Counted from the first letter of the stretch, positions 21,537 to 31,828 are shown. The stretch: DNA of 64,000 nt from Actinokineospora pegani (GCF_009745975.1 NZ_WHOL01000065.1:85705-149704); one strand, 5' to 3'. Made by a program: numbers and translations. The notes: generated by a model not told the origin, from the sequence alone.

Positions 21537-23429
21537 ATGACCGATTCGTCCGGCGAGCGTGACGACCGCGCCCCGATGGCGCGGCTGCTGCTCGTGGCGG
21601 GTTTGGTCCTGGCGGCGGGGGCCACCGCGGTCCTGGTCTTCGGCGAGTCGTTGAAGTGGATGCGGCTGGGTGTCGTCGCCGCGCTGTGGGCCGCGCTGGC
21701 AGGCACGTTCGTCGCCGCCCGGTACCGCAAGCAGGCGGCCGACCGCGCCGCGTCGACGGCCGAGCTGCGCAAGGTCTACGAGCTCGAGCTCGAGCGCGAG
21801 GTCGCCGCCCGCCGCGAGTTCGAGCTGGAGACCGCGGCCGAGGCCAAGCGCACCGCCGAGGAGAAGTCCGCCGCCGACCTGCACGCGCTGCGCTCCGAGC
21901 TCAAGGACATGCGCGACTACCTGCAGTCGCTGCTCGGCGGCGAGGTCCTCGTCGAGCGCATCGCCCTGCACGCCGAGGCGATCCGGATGCGCGGCCTGGC
22001 CGAGTCGGGCACGGGCGGGCCGGGCAACCTGCGCAGGCTGACCGTCGACCAGCACGCCATCGACCCGCACGACGACGGCTGGTTCGACCGCGACAACGTC
22101 GAGCAGGAGTGGAAGCCGTCCTGGGACGCCAACCGCCGCCCGGCCGCCGCCCAGTCCACGCGTTCCCAGCCGCAGCGCCAACCGGACTCCCCGCACGCCG
22201 CCCCCACCCGCTCCACCCCGAACAGGCCCGGCGCCGCTCGCCCCGGTCAGGCCGACCCCAAGCGCACCGCGGCCCAGCCCGCCCCGTCCGCGCCGCACGG
22301 CCCCGGCCACACCACCCCCGGCCAGCCCGAGCCGCAGCGCGCCCCCGGCCAGGCCCCCTCGCGCGCCGCCGCCCCCCTGACCGCCCGCCGCAGGCCCATC
22401 GCCGACGCCCGCCACCCCTCCGACGCCTTCCCCGCGGTCGCCAACCCCGGCGGCGGGCGCCCCCTGCGCACCGACGAGGTGGCCAACCGCCACGTCCCCG
22501 CGGAGCCCGAGACCAGCACCTTCCCCGCTGTCGCCCCGGAGTCCCGCCCCGCCCAGGCCCCCGCCGACCGCCGCCCGGTCCGCCGCTCCACCGCCACCGG
22601 CGCCTATCCCGCGCCCCAGGCAGACGCCCCCCGGCGCACCCCGACGGGGTCCTTCCCCCCCGTCCAGCCCCCGGCTCGCTCCTCGGCCACCACCGCCCGC
22701 ACCCAGTCCGCGGATTTCGACGAGCCCCGCCGCGCCCCGCAGGACGCGGCCGACCGCCGCCGCTCCGCGACGGCCCCGCAGGACGCGGCCGACCGCCGCC
22801 GCTCCGCGACGGCCCCGCAGGACGCGGCCGAGCCCCGCCGTGCTCCCGCGAACGCCCACTCCGCCCCGCAGGGCCCGGCCGACCCCCGCCCCGCCACGAC
22901 CGGCGCCTACCCGGCCCCGCAGAACCCCGTCGAGCCGCGCCGCGCTCCCACCGGGACCGCCGAGCCCCGCCGCACCCCCACGGGCGCCTTCCCCCCCGTC
23001 GAGCGCAGGCCGGTCCAGGACCCAGGCGAGGGCCGCCGCCGAACCCACACCGGCCAGGAGCAGCCCGAGGGCCGCCGCCGAGCCCCGACCGGCACCTTCC
23101 CCGCCGTCCCGGCGGGCGGCGACGTCAGGCAGGAGTCCGGCAGGCACGCCCCGGTCGAACCGGCCGAGGGCCGCCGCCGCGCGCAGACCGGCACCTTCCC
23201 CGCGGTCGGGGACCCCGGCCGCCGCAGGCCCGAGTCCGACGACGGCCGCCGCAGGCCGACCGCCGACCAGGACGAGGGCCGCCGCCGCGCCGACACCGGC
23301 TCGCACGCGACCCCGCCCGCCGAACAGGGCGGCTCCCACGCCCAGGGCAAGTCCGTGGAGGAACTCCTCGCCGCCCACGGCGCCACCACCGCCATCCCCC
23401 GCAGGCACCGCCGCCGCGCCGAGGACTGA
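21537..23429 (+). CDS. Membrane protein with coiled coil and Pro/Arg-rich repeat tail (DUF6779-like)
   Basis: 630 residues. Two N-terminal hydrophobic helices (about 14-34 and 40-58) are followed by a charged helical stretch (70-150) likely to form a coiled coil, with KVYELELEREVAARREFELE and LKDMRDYLQSLLGG; this N-terminal part is the conserved DUF6779 region and corresponds to Rv3604c by position. The remaining 450 residues are low complexity with many Pro, Arg and Ala and repeated phrases such as TGTFPAV and RRRAPTG, including a 39-bp DNA repeat (22734-22830). Probably a cell-envelope or division-associated scaffold, but function is unknown. Confidence 0.75.
   Translation: MTDSSGERDDRAPMARLLLVAGLVLAAGATAVLVFGESLKWMRLGVVAALWAALAGTFVAARYRKQAADRAASTAELRKVYELELEREVAARREFELETAAEAKRTAEEKSAADLHALRSELKDMRDYLQSLLGGEVLVERIALHAEAIRMRGLAESGTGGPGNLRRLTVDQHAIDPHDDGWFDRDNVEQEWKPSWDANRRPAAAQSTRSQPQRQPDSPHAAPTRSTPNRPGAARPGQADPKRTAAQPAPSAPHGPGHTTPGQPEPQRAPGQAPSRAAAPLTARRRPIADARHPSDAFPAVANPGGGRPLRTDEVANRHVPAEPETSTFPAVAPESRPAQAPADRRPVRRSTATGAYPAPQADAPRRTPTGSFPPVQPPARSSATTARTQSADFDEPRRAPQDAADRRRSATAPQDAADRRRSATAPQDAAEPRRAPANAHSAPQGPADPRPATTGAYPAPQNPVEPRRAPTGTAEPRRTPTGAFPPVERRPVQDPGEGRRRTHTGQEQPEGRRRAPTGTFPAVPAGGDVRQESGRHAPVEPAEGRRRAQTGTFPAVGDPGRRRPESDDGRRRPTADQDEGRRRADTGSHATPPAEQGGSHAQGKSVEELLAAHGATTAIPRRHRRRAED
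22734..22830 (+). repeat. In-frame 39-bp tandem repeat (about 2.5 copies)
   Basis: Identical 39-bp units at 22734-22772 and 22773-22811 and a partial third copy encode repeats of the 13 residues APQDAADRRRSAT. They lie inside the Pro/Arg-rich tail of the DUF6779-like gene and keep its frame. Confidence 0.85.
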
Positions 23430-23494
23430 CCGGGCGACCACCAACCCCCGAGCCTGCCCGGTCGAGCCCGGTCGATCCCCTAAGATCACCGCCC

Positions 23495-24652
23495 GTGTCC
23501 GACGCGAAGTTGCACCGGCATACCCCGCGCAGGCTCACGGTGCTCCTCCCGGTGCTCGCGCTCCTCGCGCTGGCCGCGTGCGGGCTGGTCTTGCTCGCGA
23601 TCAGCACGGCCCGGGTCGGGCTGGCGGCCGAACTGGTCGGCGTCGGGGCCGCGCTGCTGCCCGTCGGGCCGGTGGTGGCCGCCTTCCTGTGGGTCGACCG
23701 GTGGGAGCCCGAGCCCGCGAGGCTGCTGTGGACGGCGTTCGCGTGGGGGGCGTGCGGGGCGACGATCACCGCGCTGCTGATCAACAACACCGCCGAGGCC
23801 GTCGGCGACCTGGTGCTGGGGGAGGGGCAGGGCGACAAGCTCAGCGCGATCGTGTCCGCGCCGATCTTCGAGGAGGCGGCCAAGGGCGTGTTCCTCCTGG
23901 GCATCTACCTGTTCCTGCGGTCGGAGTTCGACGGGGTGGTCGACGGCATCGTCTACGCCGGGTTCACCGCGGCCGGGTTCGCCTTCACCGAGAACATCTA
24001 CTACTTCGGCCGCGCGTTCAGCGACTACGGCATCGGCGACAGCTCCTCGCCGGGGGTCGTCGCCGCGTTCATCCTGCGCGGGGTGTTCTCGCCGTTCACG
24101 CACCCGCTGTTCACGGTGATGATCGGCATCGGGATCGGGCTGGCGGCCAGGACCGCCTCGACCAAGGTGCGGGTCCTCGCGCCGCTCGGCGGCTACCTGG
24201 TGGCGGTGGCGCTGCACGCGGCCTGGAACGCCTCGGCGACGCTGGGCAGCGCGTCGACCTTCTTCGCCGTCTACTTCATCGTGATGGTCCCGCTGTTCGG
24301 GGCGGTGGTCTGGCTGATCAGCTGGCACCGCAAGCGCGAGCAGGGGGTGATCGCCGCGGCCCTGCCCGCGATGGTCGAATCCGGGTGGATCCTGCCCGCC
24401 GAGGTGGAGCCGCTGGCCGACCTCGATGCCCGCAGGCACTGGCGCAGGCGGGTGCGCAAGCGCAGGGGCAGGGCGGCGGCCGCGGCGGTCGAGGAGTACC
24501 AGGCCTCGGTGAGCGAGTTGGCGTTCCTCTGGCACGCCATGGCCGTGGGCACGGCCGGGCCGCAGGGGCCCGCGCACGAGACCAAGCTGATCGCCGTCCT
24601 GCGCGAGTCCCGCAGGGCGGCGGCCGCGGCGAGCCGGGAAGCGACCACCTGA
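23495..24652 (+). CDS. PrsW-family intramembrane metalloprotease
   Basis: 385 residues from the GTG at 23495. About eight hydrophobic helices. The family motifs are all present: EEAAKG with Glu126-Glu127 and Lys130, AGFAFTENIYYFG with a Glu, FTHPLFTVMIG with a His and ALHAAWNASA with a His. Members cut membrane proteins within the bilayer; B. subtilis PrsW cuts the anti-sigma factor RsiW. The C-terminal 100 residues are cytoplasmic and basic. A 10-bp hairpin lies just downstream. No anti-sigma factor gene is nearby, so the substrate is unknown. Confidence 0.87.
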   Translation: MSDAKLHRHTPRRLTVLLPVLALLALAACGLVLLAISTARVGLAAELVGVGAALLPVGPVVAAFLWVDRWEPEPARLLWTAFAWGACGATITALLINNTAEAVGDLVLGEGQGDKLSAIVSAPIFEEAAKGVFLLGIYLFLRSEFDGVVDGIVYAGFTAAGFAFTENIYYFGRAFSDYGIGDSSSPGVVAAFILRGVFSPFTHPLFTVMIGIGIGLAARTASTKVRVLAPLGGYLVAVALHAAWNASATLGSASTFFAVYFIVMVPLFGAVVWLISWHRKREQGVIAAALPAMVESGWILPAEVEPLADLDARRHWRRRVRKRRGRAAAAAVEEYQASVSELAFLWHAMAVGTAGPQGPAHETKLIAVLRESRRAAAAASREATT

Positions 24653-24670
24653 CCTGTGGCGCAGCGGACA

Positions 24671-24702
24671 ACGTGGTGGCGGTCACCTGACGGCCACCAC
24701 GT
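24671..24702 (+). terminator. Hairpin after the PrsW gene
   Basis: ACGTGGTGGC (24671-24680) and GCCACCACGT (24693-24702) form a perfect 10-bp stem 19 bases past the stop codon. No T-tract follows, so it may act as a weak terminator or mRNA end stabiliser. Confidence 0.5.
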
Positions 24703-24813
24703 CCGCGTCGGGCGGCTACTCTCGCGGCCGTCGTCCGGTACCCGCGCCGTTGCGGGACTGGAACGAGGAGGAGTCACAACGATGTCGTGCAGTGCCGTTC
24801 CCGGGGCCGCGTC

Positions 24814-25728
24814 GTGAGCAGGCCCGCTCGGTTGTCCGTCGGTGTCGTCTCGGCGGGTCGGGTGGGGGCCGTGCTCGGCGCCGCGCTCGCCCGCGCCGGG
24901 CACACCGTGGCCGCCGCGGCCGCCGTGTCCCGCGCCTCGCTGCGCCGGGCCGAGGACCTGCTGCCGGACGTGCCGATCCTGCCGCCGGACCAGGTGGTCG
25001 CCTGCGCCGACCTGGTCCTGCTCGCCCTCCCCGACGACGTCCTCCCCGGCACCGTGCGCGGCCTGGTCGCCGCGGGCGCCATCCGGCCGGGCCAACTGGT
25101 CGTGCACACCTCCGGGGCCAACGGCGTCGCCGTGCTCGGACCCGCCGCCGAGGCCGGGGCGATGACCCTGGCGCTGCACCCGGTGATGACCTTCACCGGC
25201 CGCGGCGAGGACCTCCAGCGCATCGCCGCCTGCTCCTTCGGCGTGACCGCGGCAGACGGCGACGAGATCGGGTGGAGCGTGGCCGAGGCGCTGGTCGTGG
25301 AGATCGGCGCCGAGCCGGTGCGCGTGCCCGAGGCCGCCCGGCCGCTCTACCACGCCGCCCTCGCCCACGGCGCCAACCACCTGATGACCCTGGTCTCCGA
25401 CTGCGCCGACCTGCTGCGCGCCGCCGGGATCACCGCCGACGGGGCGGCCGAGAAGGTCATCGGCCCGCTGCTGTCCGCCGCCCTCGACAACGCCCTGCGC
25501 CACGGCGACCGCGCCCTCACCGGCCCGGCCGCGCGCGGTGACAGCGGCACCTTGACCACGCACGTCACCGTCCTGGCCGAGAACGCCCCCGAGTTGCTGC
25601 CCGCCTACCGCGCGCTGGGCGCCCGCGCCGCGGGCCGAGCCGAGGCGGCCGGGCTGCTGCCCGCCGACCGGGTGCCCGACGTGCTCGCCGCCCTCAGCGA
25701 ACCCCCAACCCCGGGAGACCCACGATGA
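24814..25728 (+). CDS. Rossmann-fold NAD(P)-binding protein with DUF2520 domain
   Basis: 304 residues from the GTG at 24814. The N-terminal phrase [24 protein letters not shown] is a GxGxxG-like dinucleotide site (SAGRVG), and the rest matches the F420-NADP oxidoreductase-like plus DUF2520 arrangement seen in Rv3603c: [25 protein letters not shown] and a C-terminal helical bundle. The gene overlaps panC by four bases. Ketopantoate reductase (PanE-like) activity has been suggested for such neighbours of panC; here that is only an inference from position and fold. Confidence 0.75.
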   Translation: MSRPARLSVGVVSAGRVGAVLGAALARAGHTVAAAAAVSRASLRRAEDLLPDVPILPPDQVVACADLVLLALPDDVLPGTVRGLVAAGAIRPGQLVVHTSGANGVAVLGPAAEAGAMTLALHPVMTFTGRGEDLQRIAACSFGVTAADGDEIGWSVAEALVVEIGAEPVRVPEAARPLYHAALAHGANHLMTLVSDCADLLRAAGITADGAAEKVIGPLLSAALDNALRHGDRALTGPAARGDSGTLTTHVTVLAENAPELLPAYRALGARAAGRAEAAGLLPADRVPDVLAALSEPPTPGDPR

Positions 25729-26633
25729 CACCGGCGACGACGTCCGCCGCCCCCCGCTTCACCCCGGGGAAGCTGCACGTGCACAGCGACGTGGCCACGC
25801 TGTCGCGGACCACCCGCGCGCTGCGCGCCACCGGGCGCAAGATCGCGCTGGTGCCCACCATGGGCGCGCTGCACGAGGGCCACCGGGAGCTGATGAGCCG
25901 CGCCCGGCGCATCCCGAACACCGTGCTGGTCGTGTCGATCTTCGTCAACCCGCTGCAGTTCGGCGCGGGCGAGGACTTCGACCGCTACCCGCGCCCGCTC
26001 GACGCCGACCTGGCCGTGTGCGAGGCCGAGCGCGCCGAGCTGGTCCTCACCCCGTCCGCCGAGGCGCTGTACCCGCCGGGCGCGCAGGTGACCGTCCACC
26101 CGGGACCGCTGGGCGACGAGCTGGAGGGCGCCGCCCGGCCCGGGCACTTCGCCGGGGTGCTGACCGTGGTGGCCAAGCTGCTCAACATCGTCCGGCCGGA
26201 CTTCGCGATGTTCGGGGAGAAGGACTACCAGCAGCTCACGCTGATCAAGCGGATGGTGCGCGACCTGGACATGGAGACCCAGGTCGTCGGGATCCCCACC
26301 ATCCGCGAGCCCGACGGGCTGGCCATGAGCTCGCGCAACGCCTTCCTCGACGACGACCAGCGCGCGGCGGCGGTCACCCTGTCCGCCGCGCTGACCGCCG
26401 GGGCGCACGCCGCCCAGCAGGGCGCCGAGGCCGCCCTGTCCACCGCGCGGTCGGTGCTCGACGAGGCCGACGGGGTCTCGGTCGACTACCTGGAGCTGCG
26501 CGCGCCCGACCTGGGCCCCGCCCCGGACGGCGGCGAGGCCCGGCTGCTGGTGGCCGCCAGGCTCGGCGCCACCCGCTTGATCGACAACGTCGCCGTGCAC
26601 CTGGGCGCGGGCAGCGTTGGGACCTACGTCTGA
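25725..26633 (+). CDS. panC: Pantothenate synthetase
   Basis: 302 residues, overlapping the Rossmann gene. Condenses pantoate and beta-alanine with ATP. Motifs: [12 protein letters not shown] (HIGH-type signature), [36 protein letters not shown] and MSSRNAFL (KMSK-like). Cytoplasmic. Forms a panC-panD-coaX cluster, as in Rv3602c-Rv3600c, for making pantothenate and phosphorylating it on the way to CoA. Confidence 0.96.
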   Translation: MTPATTSAAPRFTPGKLHVHSDVATLSRTTRALRATGRKIALVPTMGALHEGHRELMSRARRIPNTVLVVSIFVNPLQFGAGEDFDRYPRPLDADLAVCEAERAELVLTPSAEALYPPGAQVTVHPGPLGDELEGAARPGHFAGVLTVVAKLLNIVRPDFAMFGEKDYQQLTLIKRMVRDLDMETQVVGIPTIREPDGLAMSSRNAFLDDDQRAAAVTLSAALTAGAHAAQQGAEAALSTARSVLDEADGVSVDYLELRAPDLGPAPDGGEARLLVAARLGATRLIDNVAVHLGAGSVGTYV

Positions 26634-26667
26634 GGGCGCCGCCCGAGACCGCTTGAGAGGAAATGCC

Positions 26668-27120
26668 GTGTTCCGCACCATGCTCAAGTCCAAGATCCAC
26701 CGTGCCACCGTCACCCAGGCCGACCTGCACTACGTCGGCTCGGTCACCGTCGACCCGGTGCTCATGGAGGCGGCCGACCTGCTGCCCGGCGAGCAGGTGG
26801 CGATCGTCGACGTGACCAACGGCGCCCGCCTGGAGACCTACGTGATCGCGGGCGAGCGCGGCAGCGGCGTCATCGGGATCAACGGCGCGGCCGCGCACCT
26901 GGTCCACCCCGGCGACATCGTCATCCTCATCGCCTACGCGATGATGGACAGCGCCGAGGCCGCCGCCTTCGACCCCAAGGTCGTCTTCGTCGACGCGGAC
27001 AACGAGGTGGTCCACCTCGGCGCCGACGCCGCGCACGTGCCGGACGGGACCGACCTGGTCAGCGGCGCGGAGACCGCGGACGCGGCCAGGCTGGACGCCC
27101 TGCTGACCGCCGAGCGCTGA
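26668..27120 (+). CDS. panD: Aspartate 1-decarboxylase proenzyme
   Basis: 150 residues from the GTG at 26668, preceded by GAGAGGAAA. Makes beta-alanine from aspartate using a pyruvoyl group formed by self-cleavage. The cleavage site is visible as HYVGSVT, between Gly24 and Ser25, the same numbering as E. coli. Other family phrases: [26 protein letters not shown] and INGAAAHLV. Located 34 bases after panC and three before coaX. Confidence 0.96.
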   Translation: MFRTMLKSKIHRATVTQADLHYVGSVTVDPVLMEAADLLPGEQVAIVDVTNGARLETYVIAGERGSGVIGINGAAAHLVHPGDIVILIAYAMMDSAEAAAFDPKVVFVDADNEVVHLGADAAHVPDGTDLVSGAETADAARLDALLTAER

Positions 27121-27123
27121 CCG

Positions 27124-27891
27124 GTGCTGCTCACCGTCGACGTCGGCAACACCAACACCGCGTTCGGCCTGCACAACGGCGCGGACCTGCTGCGCGACTG
27201 GCGGGTCCGCACCGACCCGCGCACCACCGCCGACGAGCTGGCGATGACCCTGCGCGGCCTGCTCGGCGAGCACGCCGACCGGGTCTCGGGGGTGGCCGCG
27301 CTGTCGACGGTGCCGGTCGTGCTGCGCGAGGTCCGCGCCATGCTGGCCAAGTACTACAAACGCGTCCCCAGCGTCATCGTCGAGCCCGGCGTGCGCACCG
27401 GCGTGCCGCTGCTGGTCGACAACCCCAAGGAGGTCGGCTCCGACCGGGTCGCCAACACCCTCGCCGCCCACGACGCCTTCCAGACCCCCTGCGTCGTCAT
27501 CGACTTCGGCACCATCACCAACGTCGACGTCATCTCCGCCAAGGGCGAACTCCTCGGCGGCGTCTTCATGCCCGGCATCGAGATCTCCGTCGACGCCCTG
27601 GCCGCCCGCGCCGCCGCCCTGCGCAAGGTCGAGGTCGTCCGCCCCAGGTCCGTCATCGGCAAGAGCACCGTCGAGTGCCTGCAATCGGGCATCGTCTACG
27701 GCTACGCCAGCCAGATCGACGGCCTGGTCGCCCGCATCGCCAAGGAGCTCGACCACCCCGACGACCTCGAGGTCATCGCCACCGGCGGCCTGGCCACCCT
27801 GGTCCTCGGCGAGGCCGGGACCATCACTCACCACCGCCCCGACCTGACCTTGCAGGGCCTGCGCCTCATCTACGAACGCAACCAGCGCTAG
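27124..27891 (+). CDS. coaX: Type III pantothenate kinase
   Basis: 255 residues from the GTG at 27124. First step of CoA synthesis: ATP-dependent phosphorylation of pantothenate. Family hallmarks: N-terminal VDVGNTNTAFGL, VEPGVRTGVPLLVDNPKEVGSDR, IDFGTITNVDVIS with the catalytic Asp region, and GGVFMPGIEISVDAL. The stop codon overlaps the stop of the convergent methyltransferase gene. Confidence 0.95.
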   Translation: MLLTVDVGNTNTAFGLHNGADLLRDWRVRTDPRTTADELAMTLRGLLGEHADRVSGVAALSTVPVVLREVRAMLAKYYKRVPSVIVEPGVRTGVPLLVDNPKEVGSDRVANTLAAHDAFQTPCVVIDFGTITNVDVISAKGELLGGVFMPGIEISVDALAARAAALRKVEVVRPRSVIGKSTVECLQSGIVYGYASQIDGLVARIAKELDHPDDLEVIATGGLATLVLGEAGTITHHRPDLTLQGLRLIYERNQR

Positions 27892-28628
27892 CGGCGCACA
27901 GCCCGCACAACCGTGGTGATCAGCGGCCGGTCGAACTCGCCGTCGGCGGTCTCCGAGTGGGACTTGAGGTAGCTCAAGGCCCGCGCCAGCACGGTCTCCC
28001 GCTCCTGCTCCGAAGCCTGGCTGATGTGGCTGTGTGTCAGCAGGGTGCCCAGCATCGAGTCGACGGTCCGCCGCTGCGCGTGGTGGACCTGGACCTGCTC
28101 CGGCGGCTTGAGGTCGCGGTGCTCCGGGACCCGGCCGGGGCGGCTGCGGCCCGCGCCGACGGAGGTCTGGGTGACCTCCAGCAGGCCGGAGACCCACGGG
28201 ACCGAGTCGTCGTCGTGGTTCCAGAAGACGCCGAGGACGCCGCCCGGTCGCAGCACGCGGGTGATCTCCGGGAGGGCCGTGGCCGGGTCGAACCAGTGGT
28301 AGGCCTGGCCGACGAGCACGGCCTCGACCGACGCGTCGCGCAGCGGGATGGACTCGGCGGTGCCGTCGCGCATCGGGACGTCGGGGAACCGGCGGGTGAA
28401 CTCGGCGCGCATGAGCGGGTCGGGCTCGACGGCGGTGACCTCGGCGCCGAGGTCGAGCAGGCCCTCGGTGAGCTTGCCGGTGCCCGCGGCGAGGTCCAGG
28501 ACCCGGTCGCGGTCGCCCAGCGCCCACTCGATCGCGCCTGCCGGGTACCCGGGGCGGTGGCGGTGGTAATCGGCCGCAGTGGCGCCGAAAGAGGCGGCCC
28601 GCTTCGAGAACAGGTCCTCGGACTCCAT
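27888..28628 (-). CDS. SAM-dependent methyltransferase (class I)
   Basis: 246 residues from the ATG at 28628. Methyltransferase_11-like fold: motif [16 protein letters not shown], motif II with VTAVEPDP, then [23 protein letters not shown] and [16 protein letters not shown]. The YHRHRPGYP start is typical of the family related to trans-aconitate methyltransferase-like proteins. The substrate is unknown. It diverges from lysS with 64 bases between starts and converges on coaX. Confidence 0.83.
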   Translation of the reverse strand: MESEDLFSKRAASFGATAADYHRHRPGYPAGAIEWALGDRDRVLDLAAGTGKLTEGLLDLGAEVTAVEPDPLMRAEFTRRFPDVPMRDGTAESIPLRDASVEAVLVGQAYHWFDPATALPEITRVLRPGGVLGVFWNHDDDSVPWVSGLLEVTQTSVGAGRSRPGRVPEHRDLKPPEQVQVHHAQRRTVDSMLGTLLTHSHISQASEQERETVLARALSYLKSHSETADGEFDRPLITTVVRAVRR

Positions 28629-28692
28629 GCCCGATACGGTAGTCGCGCCCCCACAGGAGGAGGCCCCCGGCGTTCTCCGTACCATTTCGGCC

Positions 28693-30219
28693 GTGAACGA
28701 CACCCCGCAGCCCCCTGAGTCGACCGAGCCCACCGCGTCCATCTCAGACGAGCTTCCCGAGCAGATGCGCGTGCGCAAGGAGAAGCGGGAGCGGATGCTG
28801 GCCGCGGGGATCGAGCCCTACCCCGTCGAACTCCCGCGCACCCACTCGCTGGCCCAGGTGCGCGCGGCGCATTCCGGTTTGGCCGCCGACACCAAGACCG
28901 GTGAAAAGGTCGCGGTCACCGGTCGGGTGATGTTCATCCGCAACACCGGCAAGCTGTGCTTCGCGACGTTGCGGGAAGGCGACGGAAGCGAACTGCAGGC
29001 GATGCTCAGCCTCGACGCGGTGGGCGCCGACGCGCTTTCGGCGTGGAAGTCCGACGTCGACCTCGGCGACCACGTATTCGTCTCCGGTGAGGTCATCACC
29101 TCCCGGCGCGGGGAACTGTCGGTGTTCGCCGATGAGTGGGCAATGGCGGCCAAGGCGCTGCGGCCGCTGCCGGTCGCGCACAAGGAACTCGCCGAGGAAA
29201 CCCGCATTCGGCAGCGCTATGTCGACCTGATCCTGCGCCCGCGCGCGGGCGAGACCGTGCGCAAGCGCGCCGAGGTGGTTCGCGCGCTGCGGGACAGTTT
29301 CCACCGTCGAGGTTTCCTCGAGGTGGAGACGCCGATGCTGCAAACCCTGCACGGCGGCGCGGCGGCGCGGCCGTTCGTCACCCGCTCGAACGCCTTCGAC
29401 ATGGACTTGTACCTGCGGATCGCCCCCGAGCTGTTCCTCAAGCGCTGCGTTGTCGGCGGCCTGGACAAGGTCTTCGAGATCAACCGCAACTTCCGCAACG
29501 AGGGCAGTGATTCCTCGCACTCGCCGGAATTCGCGATGCTCGAGTTCTACGAGGCGTGGGCGACTTACGACACCAACGCGGTGATGATCCGCGAGGTCAT
29601 CCAGGAGGCCGCGCAGGCGGTGACCGGCTCGCACGTGGTGACCCTGGCCGACGGCAGCGAGTACGACCTGTCCGGCGACTGGACGACGCTGCGCATGTAC
29701 GAGTCGCTCTCCGGCGCCCTCGGCGAGGAGGTCACCTGGGAGACCCCGGCCGAGGCGCTGCGCGAGCACGTCGACCGGCTCGACCTCAAGCTCGACCCCG
29801 CGTACGGCCACGGCAAGCTGGTCGAGGAGCTGTGGGAGCACCTGGTCGGCGACCACCTGGTGGCCCCGACGTTCGTCCGCGACTTCCCGCTGGAGACCTC
29901 CCCGCTGACCCGCCAGCACCGCTCGGAGCCGGGTGTGGCCGAGAAGTGGGACCTCTACGTGCGCGGCTTCGAGCTGGGCACCGGCTACTCCGAGCTGGTC
30001 GACCCGGTCATCGAGCGGGAGCGGCTGGAGGCGCAGTCGCGGCTGGGCAAGTCCGGCGACGACGAGGCCATGCAGCTCGACGAGGACTTCCTGCGCGCGC
30101 TCGAGTACGGAATGCCACCGTCGGGCGGAGTCGGAATGGGCATCGACCGGCTGTTGATGGCACTCACCGGCCTGGGCATCCGGGAAACGATCCTCTTCCC
30201 CTTGACCCGGCCGGAGTGA
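28693..30219 (+). CDS. lysS: Lysine-tRNA ligase (class II)
   Basis: 508 residues from the GTG at 28693; the frame is open further upstream but there the divergent gene's promoter would be covered. Class II synthetase: N-terminal OB-fold with [19 protein letters not shown], motif 1 region [15 protein letters not shown], motif 2 [20 protein letters not shown], motif 3 [15 protein letters not shown]. Charges tRNA-Lys in the cytoplasm. In M. tuberculosis lysS is followed by lsr2 and clpC1, as here. Confidence 0.95.
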   Translation: MNDTPQPPESTEPTASISDELPEQMRVRKEKRERMLAAGIEPYPVELPRTHSLAQVRAAHSGLAADTKTGEKVAVTGRVMFIRNTGKLCFATLREGDGSELQAMLSLDAVGADALSAWKSDVDLGDHVFVSGEVITSRRGELSVFADEWAMAAKALRPLPVAHKELAEETRIRQRYVDLILRPRAGETVRKRAEVVRALRDSFHRRGFLEVETPMLQTLHGGAAARPFVTRSNAFDMDLYLRIAPELFLKRCVVGGLDKVFEINRNFRNEGSDSSHSPEFAMLEFYEAWATYDTNAVMIREVIQEAAQAVTGSHVVTLADGSEYDLSGDWTTLRMYESLSGALGEEVTWETPAEALREHVDRLDLKLDPAYGHGKLVEELWEHLVGDHLVAPTFVRDFPLETSPLTRQHRSEPGVAEKWDLYVRGFELGTGYSELVDPVIERERLEAQSRLGKSGDDEAMQLDEDFLRALEYGMPPSGGVGMGIDRLLMALTGLGIRETILFPLTRPE

Positions 30220-30345
30220 CCCGTTCGGGTATCGCGGAAGCACGCAATCCGGAGGATTTGCGCTAACCTGCTTCTCGAGAGCAATTCAGCACGTGGTGGC
30301 CGAGTGCTCAATGAGCCAGCAGATTGCCAGCCCGAGGAGGCCCAT

Positions 30346-30693
30346 ATGGCGCAGAAGGTCACGGTTTCACTCGTCGACGACCTCGATGGTTCCGTTGCCG
30401 AGGAGACTGTCGAGTTCGGGTTGGACGGCGCGTCTTACCAGATCGATCTCTCCTCCGACAATGCCGAGAAACTGCGTGAGGCGCTCGCCGACTTCGTGGA
30501 GAGCGCGCGCCGCGCGGGGGGCCGCAAGCGGGCCCTGGCCAAGGCGGTGCCAGGACGCGCCCCGCGCACCGCGTCCGCCGACCGGGAGCAGAACCAGGCA
30601 ATTCGCGAGTGGGCGCGCAAGCAGGGCATGAACGTCTCCGACCGGGGTCGAATCCCGTCGGAAGTCCTCGACGCGTACAACGGGCAGGCCTGA
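30346..30693 (+). CDS. lsr2: Lsr2 nucleoid-associated protein
   Basis: 115 residues from the ATG at 30346 with GAGGAGG upstream. H-NS-like silencer of AT-rich and foreign DNA. N-terminal dimerisation domain ([15 protein letters not shown], about 1-60), basic linker, and C-terminal DNA-binding domain with the AT-hook-like Arg100-Gly101-Arg102 in [15 protein letters not shown] possible -10 (TAACCT at 30264) lies about 80 bases upstream, suggesting its own promoter. Confidence 0.96.
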   Translation: MAQKVTVSLVDDLDGSVAEETVEFGLDGASYQIDLSSDNAEKLREALADFVESARRAGGRKRALAKAVPGRAPRTASADREQNQAIREWARKQGMNVSDRGRIPSEVLDAYNGQA

Positions 30694-30883
30694 GCGCGGA
30701 TCAGCGTTCGGCGAGGGCGTCGGTCCACCGGATCGGCGCCCTTGGCGCGTCCGCTGTCCTGACCCGGTGAGTCGTCCGGGCGATCCGCGTGTCCGGTGAT
30801 CCCTGTGTCAGGTGATCCGATGTGCCCGCTATTCGGCGGTCGCCTCCGGATTGCGCGGCCAATGCGGTGGGGAATTCCCGCGC

Positions 30884-31777
30884 TCACTCGTCCCGTGCGC
30901 CACACGGGTCACCGGAGTTCTTCCGGGACAGGCGCGGGCAGGTCGAACACGTTCCCTGGCCGTTGTCGAGCAGGTAGTGGAAACAGCAGCTCTCCCGGCG
31001 CCGGGTCCACTCCACCGGGCCGCCGTCGCCGCCCACCGGGCGCAGCGTCGACGCCGAGGTGAACGGGGCTGGCCCGCCTTCGAGCACCAGGCCCGCGTCG
31101 AGCACGCCCGCGCCCTCGTCGCCGCTGTAGCGCCCGGACAGCCACAGCGCGTTGTCCAGCGCGTCGGTCGCCGCCGCCCAGAGCATCCGCTTGCCCATCC
31201 GCACCGTCTTGCCGTAGGCGTCGACGAAGCGGGCGGCGTGTCCGGCGAACCGGCCGCGCAGCACCGCGGCCAGCGCGCGCTCGTCGGCCACCACGTCCGC
31301 CCCCGGTGTCCCCGCGGCGGGGTCGTCGGGCAGGCAGGCGAAGCCGGGGGACAGCACGGCCATCGCGTCCGGGTGCGGTCGGGGCCGGGCCATCCGGAAG
31401 GCGAGGTCGGCCGGGCCCAGCGCGGGCACCCGGCGCTCGTGGTGGAACAGCAGCCCGCCGACGTAGGCGGGGACCCACAGGTACCAGGACATGACGTACC
31501 CGGCGGTGGTCCGCTCGTGCGACTCGCCGTACTGCTGGCGCAGCCAGCCGCCCAACCCGGCCCGCCACCGGTCGAAGCGCTCCGGCTCGGCCAGCAGCTC
31601 CGCGCAGGTCGCCCAGCCCGGCTCGGCGGGGCGACCGTAGCGCAGGTCGAACCGGCCCTGGCGCTCGCTCACCCTGGTCAGCGACTCGCCGAGCGGCCCG
31701 GGGGGCAGCTCGCGCAGCCGGGTCGCCGCCGTCACGACGCCTGGGCGCGGTCGGGGCCGGTGCTCGCACTGGTCCAC
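30884..31777 (-). CDS. FhuF-like ferric-siderophore reductase, 2Fe-2S protein
   Basis: 297 residues from the GTG at 31777. The C-terminus has the FhuF-type cluster motif CCFHYLLDNGQGTCSTCP, giving Cys-Cys-x10-Cys-x2-Cys; other phrases (MSWYLWVPAYVGG, LWLSGRYSGD) fit the family. Such proteins reduce iron in imported siderophores to release it in the cytoplasm. An IdeR/DmdR-like box lies 33 bases upstream (31810-31828), so iron repression is likely. No siderophore transporter gene is adjacent. It is convergent with lsr2. Confidence 0.82.
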   Translation of the reverse strand: MDQCEHRPRPRPGVVTAATRLRELPPGPLGESLTRVSERQGRFDLRYGRPAEPGWATCAELLAEPERFDRWRAGLGGWLRQQYGESHERTTAGYVMSWYLWVPAYVGGLLFHHERRVPALGPADLAFRMARPRPHPDAMAVLSPGFACLPDDPAAGTPGADVVADERALAAVLRGRFAGHAARFVDAYGKTVRMGKRMLWAAATDALDNALWLSGRYSGDEGAGVLDAGLVLEGGPAPFTSASTLRPVGGDGGPVEWTRRRESCCFHYLLDNGQGTCSTCPRLSRKNSGDPCGARDE

Positions 31778-31809
31778 ATGGGGTGCTCTCTCTGCTCCGC
31801 TCGGGCAAC

Positions 31810-31828
31810 TGAGGTATGGCTTACCTTA
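31810..31828 (-). promoter_or_regulatory. IdeR/DmdR iron box
   Basis: TGAGGTATGGCTTACCTTA agrees with the IdeR consensus (TTAGGTTAGGCTAACCTAA) at 14 of 19 positions and keeps the two inner half sites. It lies 33 bases upstream of the FhuF-like gene start, a position fitting repression by iron-loaded IdeR. Confidence 0.7.

Noticed and set aside
22734..22830. CRISPR-like tandem repeat
   Set aside because: Units are contiguous without spacers and keep a coding frame.
23466..24690. Arg/Gly/Ala-rich plus-strand frame over the PrsW gene
   Set aside because: Shadow frame; the other frame carries all PrsW active-site motifs.
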